Below, in pieces: positions 12,709 through 14,355 of a stretch of DNA of 14,355 nt (its first letter is position 1; each line of letters opens with the position of its first letter). The stretch comes from Balneolaceae bacterium (lineage in GTDB: Bacteria; Bacteroidota; Rhodothermia; Balneolales; Balneolaceae): the NCBI GenBank assembly GCA_007123785.1, contig SLGL01000400.1:1-14355 (forward strand). Direction: 5' to 3'. A program made the translations under genes and the position numbers. The notes beneath the pieces were generated by a model. The model saw nothing but the letters and a program-made list of their open reading frames with translations. It had not been told where the DNA came from and made no database searches.

Positions 12709-13179
12709 ATGCAGCAGAACATGAAATCGATCCTATTCTTTATTTTCATATTTACATTTCAGTTTTCTCACCTTTTCGCCCAGAGTGAGGTTCCCCGGGT
12801 GGAAGTGCGAATTAATCACGTGGCCATCGCTGTAACCGACCTGCAGGAAAGCGAATTTTTTTACCAGGAGGTGATCGGGCTTGAACAAATAGAAGAGCCA
12901 TTCGGAGTGGGCAGGCACGCCTGGTTTGATATGGGTGCAGGAACCGAACTTCACGTTATTCTCGGGGCTGAGGAGCGACGTGAGCGTAACCGAAATAATC
13001 ATCTCTGCTTTAGTGTAAGTGATATGGACGATTTCATCGTACATATTGAAGCGCATGGTATCGAGTGGATGGACGCCGGGGGAAATGTGGGAGAACGAAA
13101 TATACGGCCCGACGGCATCCAGCAGATCTACTTTACTGACCCCGACGGCTACTGGATAGAAATAAATGATGATATGTGA
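12709..13179 (+). CDS. Secreted VOC (glyoxalase/bleomycin resistance-type) protein
   Basis: A signal peptide (KSILFFIFIFTFQFSHLFAQ, cut after about residue 24 or 25) precedes one vicinal oxygen chelate domain. Typical segments are INHVAIAVTDL with metal ligand H37, TELHVIL (E80 or H82), NHLCFSVSDMDDF with H98, and TDPDGYWIEI with E151, the usual His/Glu positions of the fold. VOC enzymes range from glyoxalases to dioxygenases; the reaction cannot be told here. Export to the periplasm is unusual for this family. The second Met (M5, 12721) gives a more compact signal peptide and is likely the real start given the TATAAT at 12700-12705. It lies 72 bp after the cytochrome b fusion gene on the same strand. 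Confidence 0.8.
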   Translation: MQQNMKSILFFIFIFTFQFSHLFAQSEVPRVEVRINHVAIAVTDLQESEFFYQEVIGLEQIEEPFGVGRHAWFDMGAGTELHVILGAEERRERNRNNHLCFSVSDMDDFIVHIEAHGIEWMDAGGNVGERNIRPDGIQQIYFTDPDGYWIEINDDM

Positions 13180-13228
13180 GGTTATAAATCTTACCAGATG
13201 AACCGTTAACCCGTATATCTCACAGTAT

Positions 13229-13243
13229 ATATGTTAAACATAT
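13229..13243. repeat. Inverted repeat ATATGTT-A-AACATAT
   Basis: A perfect 7-bp inverted repeat around one base, 50 bp after the VOC gene stop and just inside the left end of the MITE-like element. It could be an internal transposase-binding site of the element or an operator. Confidence 0.35.
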
Positions 13244-13325
13244 TGTAACTATTTGATTTATCATATTTTATGAACCAAATTTGGAGTCTTCGAAAAAAAC
13301 AGTCTGTTTTGCGGCGAAATTTTCA

Positions 13326-13408
13326 CCTCAGCTGCGTTTAATCTAAAATGACATGCTCAACGTACTAATGTACGTTTCCGCTGTCATTTTATCTTCGCCT
13401 TGCTGAGG
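13326..13408. repeat. Long nested hairpin inside the MITE-like element
   Basis: Three perfect stems nest on one axis: CCTCAGC (13326-13332) with GCTGAGG (13402-13408); TAAAATGACA (13344-13353) with TGTCATTTTA (13382-13391); and AACGTAC (13359-13365) with GTACGTT (13370-13376) around a TAAT loop. The bases between stems pair only partly. As RNA or cruciform DNA this would be an 83-base rod. No T-run follows on the plus strand beyond the AAAAAA after 13408, so it is not a simple terminator. Confidence 0.7.
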
Positions 13409-13611
13409 AAAAAATCTCTTGGTGAGATATCCGGGTTAATTCCGTTTTTGGATTTGGCCGGTGATGTTCAACCGATAAACCTTTTTACGTGTGTCACATT
13501 CTTTTACAGTTTATTAGCCCATAACATTGGTCATTTTTAGCTTTATTCCATTGGTTTTTGTAGTGTGTATGGAGTGCGTTCAACATAATTATTCAAAAAA
13601 ATAAGAGAACC

Positions 13612-13908
13612 ATGACGATTGAAAAAATAAAAGAGCAGCTCAAAACGTCCGATACACCTGTAGCAAAAGCCTTTCATGTGAGCGAAGATTTTAAAGTGTT
13701 GTTATTTGGTTTTAACAAGGGAATGAAACTTGAAGATCACACGGCAAAACGTCCTACCAAACTGTTGGTGGTTGAGGGTGATATTATCTATTCTCAGCAG
13801 AAAAGAGAAACACGAATGAAAAAGTTCGATGAAATTGAAATTCCCCCGAATGTTCCCCATTCAGTGAGTGCACTGGACAACAGTTTTATTATATTGACGC
13901 AAGGCTGA
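13612..13908 (+). CDS. Small cupin-fold protein
   Basis: A 98-residue protein with one small cupin domain: an amphipathic N-terminal helix (residues 3-12), FKVLLFGFNKGMKLEDHT with H43 as a candidate ligand, the turn VVEGDIIY, and the second motif IPPNVPHSVSA with H83. The first motif keeps only one of the usual two His residues, so metal binding may be weak or absent. Such single-domain cupins are common beside stress and nitrogen-oxide genes, but no ligand or reaction can be inferred. The ATG at 13612 follows AAGAGAACC, a usable ribosome binding site. It stands between the MITE-like element and a solo copy of its terminal motif. Confidence 0.75.
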   Translation: MTIEKIKEQLKTSDTPVAKAFHVSEDFKVLLFGFNKGMKLEDHTAKRPTKLLVVEGDIIYSQQKRETRMKKFDEIEIPPNVPHSVSALDNSFIILTQG

Positions 13909-13925
13909 TCTGTTATTAGTCTCAC

Positions 13926-13942
13926 TAACCCGGATATCTGAC
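13926..13942. repeat. Solo copy of the MITE-like terminal motif
   Basis: TAACCCGGATATCTGAC (13926-13942) differs at one position from the right-end motif of the 13206-13439 element (read on the complementary strand) and at two from the left end. It is in the same orientation as the left end. No partner copy is seen within the window, so it may be a remnant. Confidence 0.5.
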
Positions 13943-13977
13943 AAAGGGAGAGGTTTTTTTGATTTGCTCTTTCTTTG
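13942..13977 (+). terminator. Possible terminator hairpin after the cupin gene
   Basis: CAAAGGGAGAG (13942-13952) pairs with CTCTTTCTTTG (13967-13977), 11 bp including two G-T pairs. The T-run is in the loop rather than after the stem, so it is not a classical intrinsic terminator. It lies 34 bp beyond the cupin stop. Confidence 0.25.
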
Positions 13978-14086
13978 AGTGTAACAGGAGATAGTGCCAA
14001 ATTAGAAGGGATCAGGTAAGTAAAAGGTCGGCTCCTGAACCAAAAATATAACCCGTGAAAAGTATAAAAAATGGAGTGATCTGTTG

Positions 14087-14355
14087 ATGGAGTCAAATAT
14101 TTTCTGGCGAACAGTAACATGTGGTTTTATAGCCACTTTTATCATGGCAATGATCGCATTTCTGCAAGGTGGCATTGGGCTTCCGGTCATTGATGTAGGG
14201 CACATTCTTAAAGAGAGTTTTAATCAGGTTCACACAACTGCTCCCTACTCCATACTTTGGGGAAACATCGCCTATTTTATAGTGGGGATTTTACTTTCTC
14301 TTATCTGGGTGGTGTTTCTTCAGCGCTTCATTCCCGGCAACTGGCTGGTGCAGGG
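14087..14355 (+). CDS. Membrane protein, 3' end cut by the window
   Basis: An ATG at 14087 opens a frame that runs off the window after 89 complete codons. Two hydrophobic helices are visible (TCGFIATFIMAMIAFLQGGIGL, residues about 11-32, and LWGNIAYFIVGILLSLIWVVFL, about 57-78), with a loop containing DVGHILKESFNQVHTT. The protein is not recognised with confidence. The 178-bp gap from the cupin gene suggests a separate transcription unit. Confidence 0.6.
   Translation, partial: MESNIFWRTVTCGFIATFIMAMIAFLQGGIGLPVIDVGHILKESFNQVHTTAPYSILWGNIAYFIVGILLSLIWVVFLQRFIPGNWLVQ

Larger units (their letters stand above)
13206..13439. mobile_element. MITE-like element with 18-bp terminal inverted repeats
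   Basis: The ends TTAACCCGTATATCTCAC (13206-13223) and GTGAGATATCCGGGTTAA (13422-13439) are inverted repeats with one mismatch in 18. Each ends in TTAA, which could be part of the repeat or a target-site duplication. The 234-bp interior has no ORF but nested palindromes: ATATGTT-A-AACATAT (13229-13243), AAAACAG-T-CTGTTTT (13296-13310), and a long hairpin at 13326-13408. This fits a non-autonomous element moved by a transposase in trans, or a dispersed structured repeat. A third copy of the terminal motif is at 13926-13942. No transposase is in the window. Confidence 0.6.

Noticed and set aside
13326..13408. Long hairpin as an intrinsic terminator for the VOC gene
   Set aside because: It is too long, multi-segmented and lies inside terminal inverted repeats; a repeat-element explanation fits better, and a T-run is lacking on the plus strand.
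1..14355. CRISPR arrays, tRNA and rRNA genes
   Set aside because: No regularly spaced direct repeats, no cloverleaf-like segments and no rRNA-like stretches were seen on reading either strand.

Overview
This window reads as chromosomal DNA from a marine or halophilic bacterium of the Rhodothermota/Balneolota-Bacteroidota area. That placement is an inference from protein style (a Rhodothermus-like CuA nitric oxide reductase cluster, small secreted VOC and cupin proteins), weak Shine-Dalgarno signals and moderate base composition. No rRNA, tRNA or CRISPR array is visible.

Layout. Positions 1-215 hold only eroded coding-like fragments. A ClsC/YmdC-type phospholipase D family protein follows (216-1736, +). 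Two small overlapping minus-strand genes (1763-2163) encode a DUF3565 protein and an unrecognised 60-residue protein. After a non-coding stretch with a REP-like hairpin come a group III truncated hemoglobin (2452-2826, -) and a frameshifted small membrane-protein gene upstream of it (2876-3123, -). A SufR-like four-cysteine HTH regulator (3415-4047, +) leads two small ORFs, the second overlapping the first by ATGA. An Rrf2-family Fe-S-type regulator (4812-5252, -) is divergent from the main operon.

The core is a probable nitric oxide respiration operon, about 5350-12636 (+): a heme-copper-oxidase-like membrane subunit lacking the helix-VII His pair, a 48-residue single-TM protein, a CuA subunit II, a catalytic subunit I with Gln in place of the active-site Tyr (an eNOR/sNOR-type NO reductase signature), a three-TM SCO copper chaperone fusion, and a 723-residue fusion of diheme cytochrome b, two [4Fe-4S] ferredoxin motifs, an MvhD-like domain and a TM-anchored C-terminal beta domain. 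The order subunit II - subunit I - SCO/SenC matches the norSY-senC arrangement known for CuA NO reductases. The promoter between Rrf2 and the operon has a -35 box inside one palindrome and a -10 box abutting a second with the same ATAGA/TCTAT half-sites, a layout that suits repression by the divergent Rrf2 protein.

Working model (inference): NO or redox stress is sensed by the Rrf2 protein and perhaps the SufR-like protein through Fe-S clusters; repression is lifted; the NO reductase, loaded with copper by the SCO protein, reduces NO, while the truncated hemoglobin may bind or detoxify NO. The cytochrome b-ferredoxin-MvhD fusion could link a quinone or low-potential donor to this chain and is the most unusual gene here.

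Downstream are a secreted VOC protein, a 234-bp MITE-like element with 18-bp terminal inverted repeats bounded by TTAA (13206-13439), a small cupin, and the 5' part of a membrane protein cut by the window end.
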